A stretch of 64,000 bases of DNA from Sphaerisporangium sp. TRM90804 (GCF_029846175.1 NZ_JARWAC010000001.1:186001-250000); one strand, 5' to 3'. Shown: positions 45,825-54,895, counted from the stretch's first letter. Numbers and translations: made by a program. Notes: generated by a model not told the origin, from the letters alone.

Positions 45825-46483
45825 GCGCGAGCGGCGTTCCGGACGGCCCCGGCGGCACGGCGGGCCTGTCCAAGATCGTGACGTCCGGGTCGTTCACGCT
45901 GGACGGCGGCACCTGGGACGTCGAGAACAACGTCTGGCTGCTCGGCGACGACCGTGAGGTCGTGGTCGTGGACGCCGCGCACGACGCCGAGGCGGTCCAG
46001 GAGGCGCTCGGCGGCAGGCGGCTGCGGGCGATCGTCTGCACGCACGCCCACAACGACCACGTCAACGCGGCGGGCGCCCTGTCCGACGCGACGGGCGCGC
46101 CGATCCTGCTGCACCCGGCCGACTCCGTGCTGTGGCAGATGGTGTACGGCACGGGACGGCCGTACGAGCCGCTCGCCGACGGCGACGTCATCGAGGTCGC
46201 CGGCACCGCGCTGCACGTGCTGCACACGCCGGGGCACTCCCCGGGCGCGGTCAGCCTGCACGTGCCCGACCTCGGCGTCGTGTTCACCGGCGACACGCTC
46301 TTCTCGGGCGGGCCGGGGGCCACCGGCCGGTCGTACTCGTCGTTCGAGACGATCATCGACTCCCTCCGCGAGCGGCTGCTGGTGCTGCCGCCCGAGACGG
46401 TCGTGCACACGGGCCACGGAGAGTCCACGAGCATCGGCGCGGAGGCGCCCGATCTGGAGTCCTGGATCGCGCGGGGTCACTGA
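45821..46483 (+). CDS. MBL-fold hydrolase partner of MscR
   Basis: A 220-residue metallo-beta-lactamase-fold protein. Metal-binding residues are in [36 protein letters not shown] and HTGHGEST. Members next to mscR are thought to release formate from S-formylmycothiol. GTG 45821 overlaps the mscR stop (GTGA), and the earlier open frame is a shadow of mscR. The pair is a formaldehyde-detoxifying operon. Confidence 0.9.
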   Translation: MSASGVPDGPGGTAGLSKIVTSGSFTLDGGTWDVENNVWLLGDDREVVVVDAAHDAEAVQEALGGRRLRAIVCTHAHNDHVNAAGALSDATGAPILLHPADSVLWQMVYGTGRPYEPLADGDVIEVAGTALHVLHTPGHSPGAVSLHVPDLGVVFTGDTLFSGGPGATGRSYSSFETIIDSLRERLLVLPPETVVHTGHGESTSIGAEAPDLESWIARGH

Positions 46484-46585
46484 AAAAACGCAGCTTAATC
46501 AGGGTACATACGCACAGAGTAAGGAGATCGTGACGCGCCGCCCCTGACGGGAGAGTGACATCCACCTGACGGTGGCACATGTCAC

Positions 46586-46631
46586 ATAGGCATGCCTAAC
46601 TTGCTTGCGCTATCTTAGGTATGCCTAACCT
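46586..46631 (+). promoter_or_regulatory. Two IdeR/DmdR-type iron boxes upstream of bfd-bfr
   Basis: TTAGGTATGCCTAACCT at 46615-46631 agrees with 14 of 17 positions of the IdeR consensus core TTAGGTTAGGCTAACCT. A second, weaker copy ATAGGCATGCCTAACTT is at 46586-46602, 29 bp upstream. They lie 27-56 bp before the bfd start codon, so iron-loaded regulator should act directly on this operon. Confidence 0.7.
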
Positions 46632-46657
46632 TCCTTCCTGAAAGGGCGTATCCTGTC

Positions 46658-46837
46658 GTGTACGTATGCATCTGCGAGGCGGTGACCGAAAGCCAGGTCC
46701 ACGCCTGCATAAAAGCGGGTGCGAAGAGTGCGCGACAGATCCGGGATACCACGGGCGCGGGCAGGGATTGCGCGACATGCGTACGAAAGATCTGTGCGAT
46801 CCTGAAGCGATCTGAAGATTTAGTCGCTACCGCGTAG
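46658..46837 (+). CDS. bfd: Bacterioferritin-associated ferredoxin (Bfd)
   Basis: A 59-residue [2Fe-2S] ferredoxin. The four ligands are Cys4 and Cys6 (YVCICEAV) and Cys38 and Cys41 (GRDCATCVRKI), the C-x-C...C-x2-C arrangement of Bfd. Bfd binds bacterioferritin and reduces its core so that iron is released when iron is scarce. GTG 46658 follows GAAAGGG by 11 nt. It ends 16 bp before bfr, so both share the iron-box promoter. It is easily missed because of its length. Confidence 0.9.
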   Translation: MYVCICEAVTESQVHACIKAGAKSARQIRDTTGAGRDCATCVRKICAILKRSEDLVATA

Positions 46838-46853
46838 ATATAGGGGCCCGCCC

Positions 46854-47342
46854 ATGCAGGGGGATAAGGACATCATCGCTCTGTTGAACGAGCAGCTGAC
46901 GTCGGAGCTCACCGCCATCAACCAGTACTTCCTGCATGCGAAGATGCAGCAGAACTGGGGATACACCAAGCTGGCCTCCTTCACCCGGTCGGAGTCCATC
47001 GACGAGATGCGGCACGCCGAGGTGCTCACCGACCGCATCCTCTTCCTGGAAGGGCTGCCGAACTACCAGAAGCTCGGCACGCTGCACATCGGTCAGACGG
47101 TCAGGGAGCAGCTCAAGGCCGACCTGGAGCTGGAGCTCGGCGTGGTGCGGCGCCTGCGTCCCGGCATCCAGCTCATGCGCGAGCGGGGTGACGTCACCTC
47201 CGCCCGCATCTTCGAGGCGATCCTTGAGGACGAAGAGCACCACATCGACTACTTGGAAACCGAGCTGAGCCTGCTGGAGTCGCTGGGCGACGGCCTCTAC
47301 CTCCAGCGCTACGCCGAGCCGCCGTCCAGCTCCGGCGACTGA
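46854..47342 (+). CDS. bfr: Bacterioferritin
   Basis: A 162-residue haem-binding iron store of 24 subunits. The ferroxidase ligands Glu18, Glu51, His54, Glu94, Glu127 and His130, and the haem ligand Met52 (SIDEMRHAE), all fall at the standard numbering. It oxidises ferrous iron and stores it as a mineral. It follows bfd in one operon and is closed by a palindrome at 47396-47421. Mycobacterial bfrA and bfrB are known to respond to IdeR. Confidence 0.95.
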   Translation: MQGDKDIIALLNEQLTSELTAINQYFLHAKMQQNWGYTKLASFTRSESIDEMRHAEVLTDRILFLEGLPNYQKLGTLHIGQTVREQLKADLELELGVVRRLRPGIQLMRERGDVTSARIFEAILEDEEHHIDYLETELSLLESLGDGLYLQRYAEPPSSSGD

Positions 47343-47395
47343 GCCCGGCGACGCGCCGGCGGCGGGCCCCGCACGAGGGCTCGCCGCGGGCCGGC

Positions 47396-47421
47396 GACAC
47401 GCCGGGGCGCCCCGGCGTGTC
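47396..47421 (+). terminator. Palindromic terminator after bfr
   Basis: A perfect 26-bp palindrome whose left half is GACACGCCGGGGC. It forms an 11-bp stem with a short GC loop, 54 bp past the bfr stop. The rest of the 254-bp gap to the response regulator holds GC-rich repeats but no gene. Confidence 0.65.
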
Positions 47422-47584
47422 TGGGCCGCTTCGGGACGTTCGCGGGCGGAAGCGCCTAGCGGACCGGGGTCCCGGGCGGTGCGTGAGGGCTCGTACCTCT
47501 TTCGCCGAGTTTGCCCAGGTCAATTGGTGGGTCAACGACGAGTCAAACCGCGCGCTGTACCCGGGAAACGATCGCCTAAGGTCC

Positions 47585-47590
47585 TACGAT
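47585..47590 (+). promoter_or_regulatory. -10 hexamer for the leaderless response regulator
   Basis: TACGAT lies 6 nt before ATG 47597 with no ribosome binding site. The -35 region is not recognisable. Confidence 0.45.
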
Positions 47591-47596
47591 CGCTTT

Positions 47597-48265
47597 ATGA
47601 CCTGCGTACTTCTCGCCGAGGATGACACCTCGATCTCCGAGCCCCTGGCGCGCGCGCTGCGCCGAGAGGGCTATCAGGTGGAGGTGAGCCCCGATGGCCC
47701 GCAGGCCCTGGAAAGGGCTCTGTCCGGGGGCGTCGACCTCATCGTGCTAGATCTGGGCCTGCCCGAGATGGACGGGCTGGAGGTGGCCCGTCGCATCCGT
47801 GCCGAGGGGCACGGCACGCCCGTGCTCATCCTGACCGCCCGCGTCGACGAGGTCGACACGGTGGTCGGGCTCGACGCCGGCGCCGACGACTACGTCACCA
47901 AGCCGTTCCGGCTCGCCGAACTGCTCGCCCGCGTGCGCGCCCTGCTGCGGCGCGGCACCTCCGAGACCCCCGTGGTCCAGGGGGTGCGCATCGACGCCGA
48001 CTCGCGGCGCGCGTGGATGGGCGACAAGGAGCTGCACCTCACCACCAAGGAGTTCGACCTCCTGCGCGTGCTCGTCCGTGACGCCGGCAAGGTCGTCACC
48101 CGCGAGCAGATCATGCGCGAGGTGTGGGACACCAACTGGTGGGGCTCCACCAAGACACTCGACATGCACATCTCCTGGCTGCGCCGCAAACTGGGGGACG
48201 ACGCCGCCAAACCTCGATACATCACCACGGTCCGCGGGGTCGGCTTCCGGTTCGAGCGCGAATAG
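47597..48265 (+). CDS. OmpR-family response regulator
   Basis: A 222-residue regulator. The receiver has acidic residues EDD near residue 9, phosphoacceptor Asp52 (LIVLDLGLP), and the TKPF lysine. The C-terminal winged helix has LTTKEFDLLRVLVRDAG and ISWLRRKLGDD with the final TVRGVGFRFE. It pairs with the kinase starting 11 bp after its stop. ATG 47597 is preferred over longer frames because the receiver starts right there and the gene has a leaderless promoter. Confidence 0.93.
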   Translation: MTCVLLAEDDTSISEPLARALRREGYQVEVSPDGPQALERALSGGVDLIVLDLGLPEMDGLEVARRIRAEGHGTPVLILTARVDEVDTVVGLDAGADDYVTKPFRLAELLARVRALLRRGTSETPVVQGVRIDADSRRAWMGDKELHLTTKEFDLLRVLVRDAGKVVTREQIMREVWDTNWWGSTKTLDMHISWLRRKLGDDAAKPRYITTVRGVGFRFERE

Positions 48266-48276
48266 CCAGCGGCTAG

Positions 48277-49548
48277 ATGCGCCGGAGGTTGCTCTCCTCG
48301 ACCCTCGTGGTCGCGGCCCTCGCCGTCCTGCTCCTGGGCGTGCCGCTCGGGCTGGTGGTCACCCGCCTCATCGACGACGAGGCGGTCCAGCAGTTACGGG
48401 CTCAGGCGACGCTGCTGCTCAGCCAGGTCGAGTACGCCCGCATCGAGGACCGGCCCGTCGATCCGGACGAGCTGCAGCGGCAGTACCCCAACAGGTACGT
48501 GCAGATCTTCATCCGCGACAGCCCGACCGTCATCGTGGGCGCCGACCCGCCCCCCGATCGGCAGATGACCGAGGAGACCCATTCAGAGAGCGGTGTCTAC
48601 GTCCGGATCACCCGCGACCGAGCGCAGGTGGAGCGGAACATCCGGGGTTGGCTCATGCTCATCGTCGCCCTGGCGGGGCTGGCGCTGGCGGTCGCCGTGG
48701 CGCTCGCCGTCGTGCAGTCGCGCCGGTTGACTCTGCCGCTCCTTGATCTCGCCCGGATCGCGGAGCGGCTGGGGTCGGGCGAGGCACGGCCCAGCCGGCA
48801 CCGTTACGGCATCCCCGAGCTCGACCGGGTGGCCGAGGTGCTCGACCGCAGCGCCACCCGCATCGCCGAGCTGCTGAGCCGCGAGCGCGAGTTCGCCACC
48901 GACGCCTCCCACCAGCTCCGCACGCCGCTCACCGGGCTCACCATGCGCCTGGAGGAGATCGTGGCGGCCGCCACCCAGCCGGCGATCGTCCGCGAGGAGG
49001 GCGAGGCGGCCATCGTCCAGGCCGAGCGGCTCACCGCCGTGATCGACGAGCTGCTGGCCGCCGCCCGGCGGCAGCGGCACGCCCAGGCGGAGGCGATCGG
49101 CGTGGACGAAGTGCTGCGCCAGCAGATCACCGAGTGGGAGCCGGCCTTCCGCAGGTCCAGGCGGGCACTCGTCCTCGACGGCGAGCGGGGGCTGCGCGCG
49201 CTGGTCAGCAAGGGCGGGCTGAGCCAGGTGGTGTCGACGCTGCTGGAGAACTCCCTGGAGCACGGCGACGGCCCGGTGACGATCACGACGGGCTGTTCCG
49301 ACATGTCGGTGGTCATCGAGGTGGCCGACCGCGGCCCCGGCATCCCCGAGCACCTGCGTCCGCAGGTGTTCGACCGCAACGTGAGCGGCGCCGGGGGCAC
49401 CGGCCTCGGGCTGACGCTGGCCAGGGCGCTCACCGCCTCCGACGGCGGGCGCCTGGAGCTCGTGTGCTCTCGCCCGGCGGTCTTCGCCCTGTTCCTGCGG
49501 CACGCTGACGAGGCCGCGCGCCACCGCGTGGTCAGCGGCCCCGCGTGA
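48277..49548 (+). CDS. Membrane sensor histidine kinase
   Basis: A 423-residue kinase. One transmembrane helix is at residues about 9-31 and another about 128-150. They flank an external sensor region of roughly 95 residues with no recognised domain. A HAMP-like linker leads to the dimerisation helix with phosphorylated His212 (DASHQLRTPL). The ATP-binding domain has the N box TLLENSLEHG, G1 VADRGPGIP and G2 GGTGLGLTLA. Partner of the response regulator just upstream; the stimulus is unknown. Its 3' end overlaps the convergent GtrA gene by 17 bp. Confidence 0.92.
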   Translation: MRRRLLSSTLVVAALAVLLLGVPLGLVVTRLIDDEAVQQLRAQATLLLSQVEYARIEDRPVDPDELQRQYPNRYVQIFIRDSPTVIVGADPPPDRQMTEETHSESGVYVRITRDRAQVERNIRGWLMLIVALAGLALAVAVALAVVQSRRLTLPLLDLARIAERLGSGEARPSRHRYGIPELDRVAEVLDRSATRIAELLSREREFATDASHQLRTPLTGLTMRLEEIVAAATQPAIVREEGEAAIVQAERLTAVIDELLAAARRQRHAQAEAIGVDEVLRQQITEWEPAFRRSRRALVLDGERGLRALVSKGGLSQVVSTLLENSLEHGDGPVTITTGCSDMSVVIEVADRGPGIPEHLRPQVFDRNVSGAGGTGLGLTLARALTASDGGRLELVCSRPAVFALFLRHADEAARHRVVSGPA

Positions 49549-50119
49549 CCGGCGGCGAGGCCGGCTGCCGCGGCTGAGGCGGCGGGGGCGGCTGAGGCGC
49601 CGCCAGGTGCTGGGCGGGGGTGTCCTGGGTGTCCTGGGCGTCGCCGGTGACCTCCGGCAGGCCGGTGTGCGGGTCGACCGGGGGCACGCCGGGCGGCAGG
49701 AAGACCCACTTCTTGTACGACCAGAAGCGGAACAGCGTGCCGATCGCGGTGCCGATGATCAGCGAGATGTTGTAGCTCAGCGGATCGCGCCATTCGAGGG
49801 TGTACTCGACGAAGCCGATGATGAGCAGCGAGATCAGCAGGCCGATGCCGTTGAGCACGAAGAACAGGAAGTACTCGCGGGCCAGGCCCGACTGCTCGCG
49901 GTGCCGCCAGGTCCAGAACCGGTTGGCGAGGTAGGCGAACGTCGCCGCGACGACCGTGGCGAAGACCTTGGACGTCAGCGGGCCGAGGGGCACGCCGTAC
50001 CGCAGGAGGTTGGTGCCGCCGAAGTCGATCACGAAGGCGACGGCCCCGACGGTGCCGAACTTGGCGAGCTCGCGGAGCAGCGAGGAGAACCTGTCATACA
50101 GGCGTTGGGTGAACCGCAC
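49532..50119 (-). CDS. GtrA-family membrane protein
   Basis: A 195-residue protein with four transmembrane helices (KFGTVGAVAFVIDFGGTNLL, VFATVVAATFAYLANRFWTW, FFVLNGIGLLISLLIIGF, and LIIGTAIGTLFRFWSYKKWV), the GtrA fold. These proteins are believed to move lipid-linked sugars across the membrane for cell-surface glycans. The 55-residue C-terminal tail is Pro/Gln-rich. GTG 50119 is used. The gene converges on the kinase gene. Confidence 0.88.
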   Translation of the reverse strand: MRFTQRLYDRFSSLLRELAKFGTVGAVAFVIDFGGTNLLRYGVPLGPLTSKVFATVVAATFAYLANRFWTWRHREQSGLAREYFLFFVLNGIGLLISLLIIGFVEYTLEWRDPLSYNISLIIGTAIGTLFRFWSYKKWVFLPPGVPPVDPHTGLPEVTGDAQDTQDTPAQHLAAPQPPPPPQPRQPASPPVTRGR

Positions 50120-50304
50120 GAAGGTCCTTCCTGGTCTTTGAGCTCCTCCAGGTTACCGGTGGGAGGGCGGGGCGCGCGTCCAAGACGTCCGCACCGGTCG
50201 AACGACTATCTACGTAAATATCGTTTTAACGCCTAGTAACCGACGTGGTGCGCTAGGCTGCGGCGCAGATCGCATAGGCGTCCCCTGGAGAGGTGGCTCC
50301 CAGC

Positions 50305-51249
50305 GTGCTGCGTCGAGTGCTGGCTCTGGGAATCGGCCTGATGCTGCTGGTCGGGTGCGGAGCGAGGGTCGAGGGTCAACCCGCGAGCACGACCGATCGC
50401 AGGAAGGCCACGGCCGCCCGCACGGTCGGTCCCGGCGACGCCGAGAGCGCCTTCGGCGTGCTCGCCGAGCTGGACGAGGCCTGGCGGAAGCGCGACTGCG
50501 CGAAGGTGCGGCACCTGACCACCGCGGCGGAGAACGTGCTCGGCGACCGCGCCTGCGAGGCGACCAGGCACGGCCGCCGGGTCCCCTCCCGTCCCGAGTA
50601 CGGCGACGTCAGGTTCTACCTGCCCGACACCCCCGACGACGTCCCGTGGTTCGTGGCGCTGGCGAGCGAGCCGCACCCGGCCTACTTCCTGCTGGTCCGC
50701 GAGGACGACCGCTGGCGGGTGGCCTACGGTCCCGTCCGGCTCGTCGGCGAGGCGTCCGACCTGGACGCCGACGTGACCACGCGGGTCGTCCCCAGCGACG
50801 ACCCCGACGACGGGGTCGCGGCCCGGCTGGTGCCGCAGAAGCACCTGGCCTTCCTCGCCGACCACGTGGGCCTCAGCGGGGTGCGGTTCCCCGCAGGGGA
50901 CGCCATGAAGGACCTGCTCGCGGAGCTGGTGAAGAAGCCCTCCACGGTCCGCCCCGACCGCCTCAGCTCCGACGTGCGACTCATCCCGGGCGAGACCAGA
51001 GCCCTGGCCCTGGCCGACGGCGGGGCGCTCGTCTTCCACGCCCTGGAGATCCTGCACACCCAGAAGTCCGGTTCGGGCAAGCTCCGCCACCCGATCGCCG
51101 GCACGGCCGACATGCGCGCCTTCACCGGCAAGCCCTCCCAGCCGTCACTCCACGTCACTGAAATATTCATGCTCGCCACCGAGGTGGACCCCGACGGCGG
51201 GCTCAGAACCGTCGCCATGACCCGCCACCTGTCCGACGTCACCACCTGA
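50305..51249 (+). CDS. Lipoprotein of unknown function
   Basis: A 314-residue lipoprotein with signal VLRRVLALGIGLMLLVGCGA; the lipobox is LLVGC. The mature protein has FGVLAELDEAWRKRDCAKVRHL near the start, a cysteine pair (RDCAKVR, DRACEAT) and a late segment VTEIFMLATEVDPDGGLRTV. It resembles a class of actinobacterial lipoproteins annotated as hypothetical. GTG 50305 is preferred because AGGTGG lies 8 nt upstream; GTG 50293 is too close to its GGAG. The divergent spacer 50120-50304 has an AT-rich run around 50200-50245 where promoters are expected. Confidence 0.75.
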   Translation: MLRRVLALGIGLMLLVGCGARVEGQPASTTDRRKATAARTVGPGDAESAFGVLAELDEAWRKRDCAKVRHLTTAAENVLGDRACEATRHGRRVPSRPEYGDVRFYLPDTPDDVPWFVALASEPHPAYFLLVREDDRWRVAYGPVRLVGEASDLDADVTTRVVPSDDPDDGVAARLVPQKHLAFLADHVGLSGVRFPAGDAMKDLLAELVKKPSTVRPDRLSSDVRLIPGETRALALADGGALVFHALEILHTQKSGSGKLRHPIAGTADMRAFTGKPSQPSLHVTEIFMLATEVDPDGGLRTVAMTRHLSDVTT

Positions 51250-51250
51250 C

Positions 51251-51404
51251 CGCGCCACCCCCCGGGAGCCGCCGGACCGGCGGTACGACCACCGGCCGGC
51301 ACCCCGCCTTCGTCACGGCGGCGGGCGGCCGGGCCGCGGGCGGGTATGACGTGGCCGGCCTCCGCGCCACCCCCCGGGAGCCGCTGGACCTGCGGTACGG
51401 TCAC
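51251..51404 (+). repeat. Imperfect 42-bp direct repeat upstream of purK
   Basis: A segment beginning CGCGCCACCCCCCGGGAGCC occurs at 51251-51292 and again at 51363-51404, 112 bp later, with only a few differences. It lies in the 183-bp gap between the lipoprotein and purK, just before the purK -10 hexamer. Confidence 0.8.
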
Positions 51405-51418
51405 CGGGGCGCGGTGGG

Positions 51419-51424
51419 TAGGGT
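51419..51424 (+). promoter_or_regulatory. -10 hexamer for the leaderless purK gene
   Basis: TAGGGT lies 8 nt before GTG 51433, and no ribosome binding site fits in between. Confidence 0.4.
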
Positions 51425-51432
51425 TCTGGCTT

Positions 51433-52599
51433 GTGACCGGTGAAGTTCCGAGGCGACCGTCCCCCGCCGGCCCCGTCGTGGGCATGGTGGGCGCGGGTCA
51501 GCTCGCCCGTATGACCCAGCAGGCCGCCATCGCGCTCGGCGTCGAGCTGCGTGTGCTCGCCGGCTCCGCCGACGAGAGCGCCGCCCGGGTGGTCCCCGGC
51601 ACGCGGCTGGGCGACCACCGCGACCTCGCCGCCCTGCGCGACCTGGCCGCCGGCTGCGACGCCGTGACCTTCGACCACGAGCACGTGCCCACCGCCCACG
51701 TCCAGGCGCTGGCCGCCGAGGGCGTCGCCGTCCACCCGGGCGCCGACGCGCTCGTCCACGCCCAGGACAAGGCCGTGATGCGCGAGCGGCTCACCGCGAT
51801 CGGCGCCCCGTGCCCGGCGTGGGCGCGGGTGTCGACGGCCGCCGACATCGAGGGCTTCGGCGAGGAGCACGGCTGGCCCGTGGTGCTCAAGGCCGTGCGC
51901 GGCGGCTACGACGGCCGCGGCGTCTGGGTCTGCTCCTCGGCCGAGGACGCCGCGGAGGTGCTCGCCAGCGGGGTCCCGCTCATGGCCGAGGCGTTCGTGC
52001 CGTTCGAGCGGGAGCTGGCGGTGCTGGTGGCCCGCTCGCCGCACGGGCAGGGCGTCAGCTACCCGGTCGTGGAGACCGTCCAGGAGGACGGCATCTGCGT
52101 CGAGGTGATCGCGCCCGCGCCGGGGCTCGACCCCGAGCGCGCGGCCCAGGCCCAGCACGTCGCGCTGAAGATCGCCAACGAGCTGGGGGTGACCGGCCTG
52201 CTGGCGGTCGAGATGTTCCAGCTGCCCGGCGGCCGGGTGCTGGTCAACGAACTGGCCATGCGCCCGCACAACAGCGGCCACTGGACGATCGAGGGCGCGC
52301 GCACCTCGCAGTTCGAGCAGCACCTGCGGGCCGTCCTCGACCTGCCCCTGGGCTCGCCGGCCCCGACGGCGCCGGTGGTGGTGATGGTCAACCTGCTGGG
52401 CGGAGAGGATCCCGACGTCTTCTCGCGCTACGAGCACGTGATGGCCCACGACCCCGGCGTGAAGATCCACTTCTACGGCAAGGACGTGCGCCCCGGTCGT
52501 AAGATCGGCCACGTCACCGCGTTCGGCACCGACCTCGACGAGGTCCGCGCCCGCGCGCGCCACGCCGCCGTCCACCTGGCCACCGGGGAGTACGTGTGA
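51433..52599 (+). CDS. purK: N5-carboxyaminoimidazole ribonucleotide synthase
   Basis: A 388-residue ATP-grasp enzyme of purine synthesis. It joins bicarbonate to aminoimidazole ribonucleotide with [15 protein letters not shown] is the N-terminal nucleotide fold, [17 protein letters not shown] the ATP-grasp loop, [14 protein letters not shown] and [14 protein letters not shown] the metal and substrate segments. GTG 51433 gives a normal N-terminus; the longer frame from 51346 adds an unlikely leader. The product is passed to PurE, encoded 88 bp downstream. Confidence 0.94.
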   Translation: MTGEVPRRPSPAGPVVGMVGAGQLARMTQQAAIALGVELRVLAGSADESAARVVPGTRLGDHRDLAALRDLAAGCDAVTFDHEHVPTAHVQALAAEGVAVHPGADALVHAQDKAVMRERLTAIGAPCPAWARVSTAADIEGFGEEHGWPVVLKAVRGGYDGRGVWVCSSAEDAAEVLASGVPLMAEAFVPFERELAVLVARSPHGQGVSYPVVETVQEDGICVEVIAPAPGLDPERAAQAQHVALKIANELGVTGLLAVEMFQLPGGRVLVNELAMRPHNSGHWTIEGARTSQFEQHLRAVLDLPLGSPAPTAPVVVMVNLLGGEDPDVFSRYEHVMAHDPGVKIHFYGKDVRPGRKIGHVTAFGTDLDEVRARARHAAVHLATGEYV

Positions 52600-52691
52600 C
52601 CATCCACCCGACCAAGGGGGTCCCTGCGATCACCCACCTGACGGCGGGGGTACGTGTGATCGCCCACCCGACCGCGGGGGAGTGCCTGTGA
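52596..52691 (+). CDS. 31-codon repeat-peptide ORF between purK and purE
   Basis: A frame of 31 sense codons starts with GTG 52596 inside the purK stop region (GTGTGA) and ends with a TGA that overlaps the purE GTG 52688. It consists of three 10-residue units with the pattern I-x-H-x-T-x-G. Each unit comes from one 30-bp repeat, so the frame is preserved by the repeats. Overlapping starts and stops would allow translational coupling from purK to purE. There is no homologue I recognise; it may be only a spacer left by duplication. Confidence 0.3.
   Translation: MTIHPTKGVPAITHLTAGVRVIAHPTAGECL
52598..52689 (+). repeat. Three degenerate 30-bp tandem repeats between purK and purE
   Basis: Units begin at 52598, 52628 and 52658 (30, 30 and 32 bp), each containing a variant of CCACC(C/T)GAC and a run of G. 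The last codons of purK (around CACCGGGGAGTACGTGT) resemble the end of the unit, so the array may have grown from the 3' end of purK. Confidence 0.8.
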
Positions 52692-53200
52692 CCACCGATG
52701 AGCCGCTGGTCGGCATCGTGATGGGAAGCGACTCCGACTGGCCGGTGATGAGGCTCGCGGCGGAGGCGCTGGCGGAGTTCGACATCCCCTTCGAGGCCGA
52801 CGTCGTCTCGGCGCACCGCATGCCGCACGAGATGATCGCCTACGGCGAGGGCGCCGCCGGGCGCGGGGTGCGCGTGATCATCGCGGGAGCGGGCGGAGCC
52901 GCCCACCTCCCCGGCATGCTGGCCTCGGTGACGCCGCTCCCGGTGATCGGCGTCCCCGTCCCGCTGAAGTACCTCGACGGCATGGACTCCCTGCTGTCCA
53001 TCGTCCAGATGCCCGCCGGCGTCCCCGTCGCCACGGTGGCCATCGGCGCCGCCCGCAACGCCGGCCTGCTGGCCGCCCGCATCCTGGCCACCTCCGACGG
53101 CGACCTGAGGACCCGCATGGAGTCCTTCCAGGCGACCCTCCGCGACCAGGCCCACGCCAAGGGCGACCGCCTCCGAGCCGAAGCCAAGAACCTCCACTAA
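52688..53200 (+). CDS. purE: N5-carboxyaminoimidazole ribonucleotide mutase
   Basis: A 170-residue class I Pur[15 protein letters not shown] carries the substrate-binding [18 protein letters not shown] the catalytic histidine region, and [15 protein letters not shown] a further conserved loop. It rearranges the PurK product to carboxyaminoimidazole ribonucleotide. GTG 52688 is chosen, with GGGGGAG 5 nt before it; GTG 52682 would add two residues. Confidence 0.94.
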   Translation: MTTDEPLVGIVMGSDSDWPVMRLAAEALAEFDIPFEADVVSAHRMPHEMIAYGEGAAGRGVRVIIAGAGGAAHLPGMLASVTPLPVIGVPVPLKYLDGMDSLLSIVQMPAGVPVATVAIGAARNAGLLAARILATSDGDLRTRMESFQATLRDQAHAKGDRLRAEAKNLH

Positions 53201-53254
53201 GGCGTTCAGTGCTCGCCCCGCCCCGGAAGGCGCTTTCGGCCCAGCCTTCTGAAG

Positions 53255-53271
53255 GGCGCCTCTCAGGCGCC
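53255..53271. terminator. Short hairpin between purE and ugd
   Basis: GGCGCCT, a 3-nt loop CTC and AGGCGCC form a 7-bp stem in the 201-bp gap between the convergent purE and ugd genes. It could end transcription from either side. Confidence 0.45.
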
Positions 53272-53401
53272 TACTCCCCGCCATCGCGCAGCCGATCGCG
53301 GCGCTGGCTCAAGCCACCGGTGCGCGCCGGGGAACCGGGCACACCGGTGGGTCGGTCCGCGCGTCGGCTGCCGGGCCGCCCTGACCACACGCTCGCCGGG
53401 G

Positions 53402-54721
53402 TCAGGGGCGGCCCAGGGCGCGGTAGTGCCAGCCGGAGGCGCGCCAGGTTTCGGCGTCCAGGGCGTTGCGGCCGTCGACGATCCTGCGGCTGGCGACGAC
53501 GCCGCCCAGCGTCTCGGGGTCCAGCTCGGTGAACTCCGGCCACTCGGTCAGCAGCAGCACGACGTGAGCGCCCTGCGCGGCCTCAAGGGCGGAGGAGCCG
53601 ACGCTCAGGTTGGGGTGGGCCTTGCGCACGTTGTCGAGTGCCACCGGGTCGTAGACGGTGACCTTCCCGCCCTGCTCCTGGATCTTCAGGGCCACGTCCA
53701 GGGCCGGGGAGTCGCGGATGTCGTCGGAGTTGGGCTTGAACGCGGCGCCGAGCACCGTGACCGAACAGCCCCGGAACGAGCCTCCGGCCAGCTCGCGGGC
53801 CAGGTCGACCATGCGCGCGCGGCGGCGCATGTTGATGGCGTCCACCTCGCGGAGGAACGTCAGCGCCTGGTCGGCGCCGAGCTCGCCGGCGCGCGCCATG
53901 AACGCCCGGATGTCCTTGGGCAGGCAGCCGCCGCCGAAGCCGAGCCCGGGGTTGAGGAAGCGCCCGCCGATGCGCTCGTCGAACGACAGCGCCAGCGACA
54001 GGTCCTTGACGTCGGCGTGCGCGGCCTCGCAGACCTCGGCCATGGCGTTGATGAAGGAGATCTTGGTGGCGAGGAAGGCGTTGGCCGCCACCTTGACCAG
54101 CTCGGCCGTCGGGTAGTCGGTGATGATCAGAGGCGTGCCCGCCGAGAGCATGGGCTCGTACACCTCGCGCATGACCTTCTCCGCCTTGTCGGACACGACG
54201 CCGAGCACGATGCGGTCGGGGTTCATGGTGTCCTTGACGGCGAAGCCCTCGCGCAGGAACTCGGGGTTCCACGCCAGCTCCACCAGGTCGGCGGCGGGCG
54301 CGAGCAGCGCCAGCTTGTCGGCGAGGCGCTGGGCGGTGCCCACGGGGACGGTCGACTTGCCGACGACCAGGCACTGGCGCGTCAGGTGCGGCGCGAGCGA
54401 CTCCACGACGGCGTCCAGGTAGGACACGTCGGCCGCGTACTCGCCCTTCTTCTGCGGCGTGCCCACGCAGACGAAGTGCACGTCGCCGAACTCGGCGGCC
54501 TCCTCGTAGGAGGTGGTGAAGCGCAGGCGCCCCGACGCGAGGCCGCTCTGGAGCAGGTCTTGCAGGCCGGGCTCGTGGATCGGCAGGTCACCGGCGCGCA
54601 GCCGGGCGATCTTGTCCGGATCGACGTCCAGGCCGAGGACCTCGAAGCCCAGCGCCGCCATGCACGCCGCGTGCGTGGCTCCCAGGTATCCGGTCCCCAT
54701 GACCGTCAGGCGGTAGGACAC
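53402..54721 (-). CDS. ugd: UDP-glucose 6-dehydrogenase
   Basis: A 439-residue enzyme that makes UDP-glucuronate with two NAD. The N-terminal NAD domain is [21 protein letters not shown], a central SDEHxE-like segment reads [11 protein letters not shown], and the catalytic cysteine is in [31 protein letters not shown] marks the C-terminal sugar-nucleotide domain. GTG 54721 follows AAGGAG by 7 nt; the longer frame from 54808 is not needed. It diverges from the acyl-CoA dehydrogenase. Confidence 0.93.
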   Translation of the reverse strand: MSYRLTVMGTGYLGATHAACMAALGFEVLGLDVDPDKIARLRAGDLPIHEPGLQDLLQSGLASGRLRFTTSYEEAAEFGDVHFVCVGTPQKKGEYAADVSYLDAVVESLAPHLTRQCLVVGKSTVPVGTAQRLADKLALLAPAADLVELAWNPEFLREGFAVKDTMNPDRIVLGVVSDKAEKVMREVYEPMLSAGTPLIITDYPTAELVKVAANAFLATKISFINAMAEVCEAAHADVKDLSLALSFDERIGGRFLNPGLGFGGGCLPKDIRAFMARAGELGADQALTFLREVDAINMRRRARMVDLARELAGGSFRGCSVTVLGAAFKPNSDDIRDSPALDVALKIQEQGGKVTVYDPVALDNVRKAHPNLSVGSSALEAAQGAHVVLLLTEWPEFTELDPETLGGVVASRRIVDGRNALDAETWRASGWHYRALGRP

Positions 54722-54883
54722 GAGCGCGCTCCTTCCATGTTCGTCTGTCGACCCAATCTTTACCGTTACGTTGCCGAGGCATGTTACCGGCCCTCTGGCC
54801 TCGCGCAACAGTACAAACAGGACATTTCACCGGGGGGTGCTGTCCATATACCCCTGCGACGGCCACCGTATTGTTGGACGTCC

Positions 54884-54889
54884 TACTAT
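54884..54889 (+). promoter_or_regulatory. -10 hexamer for the leaderless acyl-CoA dehydrogenase
   Basis: TACTAT is followed by 6 nt and ATG 54896 with no ribosome binding site. Confidence 0.5.
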
Positions 54890-54895
54890 CTTCTT

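Noticed and set aside
52598-52689. CRISPR array
   Set aside because: Only three degenerate adjoining units without spacers, and no cas genes.
53426-54895. N-terminal extension of the acyl-CoA dehydrogenase
   Set aside because: It is antisense to ugd; the family starts at ATG 54896, which has its own promoter.
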